Source of the DNA: CAUZJO01 sp963580245
Lineage (GTDB): Bacteria; Sumerlaeota; Sumerlaeia; MVZB01
Assembly (NCBI GenBank): GCA_963580245.1
Contig: CAUZJO010000005.1
Location: 1-64,000 of the forward strand
DNA length: 64,000 nt
Direction: 5' to 3'
The notes under the pieces were generated by a model. The model was not told the DNA's origin, ran no database searches, and worked only from the letters and a program-made list of their open reading frames with translations. Below are positions 63,576-64,000 of the stretch, piece by piece; within the stretch, counting starts at the first letter, position 1, and each line of letters starts with the position of its first letter. The position numbers were made by a program, and so were the translations under genes.

Positions 63576-64000
63576 TCAAGGGGCCGTCAGAATCAGCGGA
63601 CCGTTGTGGGTCACCGCCACCGTATGCTCCATGTGGGCCGACCTCTTTCCATCGGCCGTCACCACCGTCCACTTGTCATCCAGGGTGCGGGTGGCGTGGA
63701 CCCCCGCGTTGACCATCGGTTCGATGCACACGACCATCCCCGGCTGCCAGCGGACCCCCTTGCCCGGCTCCCCGTAATTGGGAATCTTCGGCTCCTCGTG
63801 CAGTTTGCGGCCGATGCCGTGGCCGGTGTATTCTCGGACGATCGAGAACTCCCGCTCCTCGACAAACTCCTGGATCGCCCAGGACAGGTCTCCCAGCCGT
63901 TGCCCGGGTCTCAGGCAGTCGATCCCCAGCTGCAAAGCCTCGCTCGTCACGCGCATCAGCCGGTCCGACTCCTCATCGACCTTCCCCACGGGCACTGTCC
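63576..64000 (-). CDS. map: Methionine aminopeptidase type I (partial, 5' end beyond window)
   Basis: The visible 140 C-terminal residues contain the metal-ligand and catalytic motifs of type I MetAP: YTGHGIGRKLHEEPKIPNYG, GMVVCIEPMVNAG and SAHMEHTVAVTHNGP. The N-terminal part (and its start) lies to the right of position 64000. The enzyme removes N-terminal Met from nascent chains. It is the first visible gene of the minus-strand alpha-operon block. Confidence 0.95.
   Translation of the reverse strand, partial: TVPVGKVDEESDRLMRVTSEALQLGIDCLRPGQRLGDLSWAIQEFVEEREFSIVREYTGHGIGRKLHEEPKIPNYGEPGKGVRWQPGMVVCIEPMVNAGVHATRTLDDKWTVVTADGKRSAHMEHTVAVTHNGPLILTAP

Overview
The window looks like a contig from a high-GC, Gram-negative, probably uncultured bacterium. 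Protein-coding DNA is GC-rich, with bacterial start and stop usage. Many proteins carry Sec signal peptides or lipoboxes. There is a GFTLIELL-type pseudopilin, and large secreted mosaics built from choice-of-anchor D, GEVED, DUF11 and FG-GAP/VCBS modules. This mix points to a PVC-, Sumerlaeota- or Hydrogenedentota-like lineage. That placement is inference; no rRNA or marker phylogeny could be run.

Layout. 1-5.0 kb: a truncated tyrosine recombinase abuts a minus-strand operon of a di-haem cytochrome c peroxidase-like protein and phnD-phnC-phnE. 5-7.3 kb: a DUF547 lipoprotein and an ArsS-like radical SAM enzyme. 7.4-10.7 kb: a long palindrome, a transcarboxylase 5S/oxaloacetate decarboxylase alpha-type carboxyltransferase and a double-receiver protein. 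10.8-12.6 kb: glnK-amtB with a candidate promoter and terminator. 12.7-16.8 kb: metY and metX, then yicC, with two inverted copies of a 129-bp MITE-like element. 17-32.3 kb: AI-2E family permease, two coupled secreted repeat proteins, an HpaI-type aldolase, a GT-C-like membrane protein and a giant modular surface protein broken by frameshifts. 32.4-44.8 kb: VOC protein, prfA, a 1577-aa C25-like lipoprotein, tadA, a repeat cluster, an envelope TPR-like protein, and DUF167-PNP-P450. 45-56 kb: an accessory stretch of secreted or envelope proteins (pseudopilin, ankyrin repeats, sugar dehydrogenase, CAP, beta-helix, PHP, SGNH esterase). 56-64 kb: rhomboid protease, a GcvH-like protein lacking the lipoyl lysine, a membrane TPR protein, and the alpha-operon block map-infA-rpmJ-rpsM-rpsK-rpoA-rplQ-rpsD, with rpsD displaced to the end.

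Two themes stand out. First, five secreted proteins end at the stop codon in one of two short motifs (W-x-[IVL]-Y-[EQ], or PVTLS-x-F-x-VE), which may be a sorting or C-terminal signature. Second, the secreted-protein genes are repeatedly interrupted (poly-G/C frameshifts in two genes, in-frame stops in two more) while the housekeeping genes are intact. This suggests slippage-based variation, decay, or local assembly error. The accessory zones also hold dispersed palindromes, MITE-like elements and a gene cassette flanked by direct repeats.
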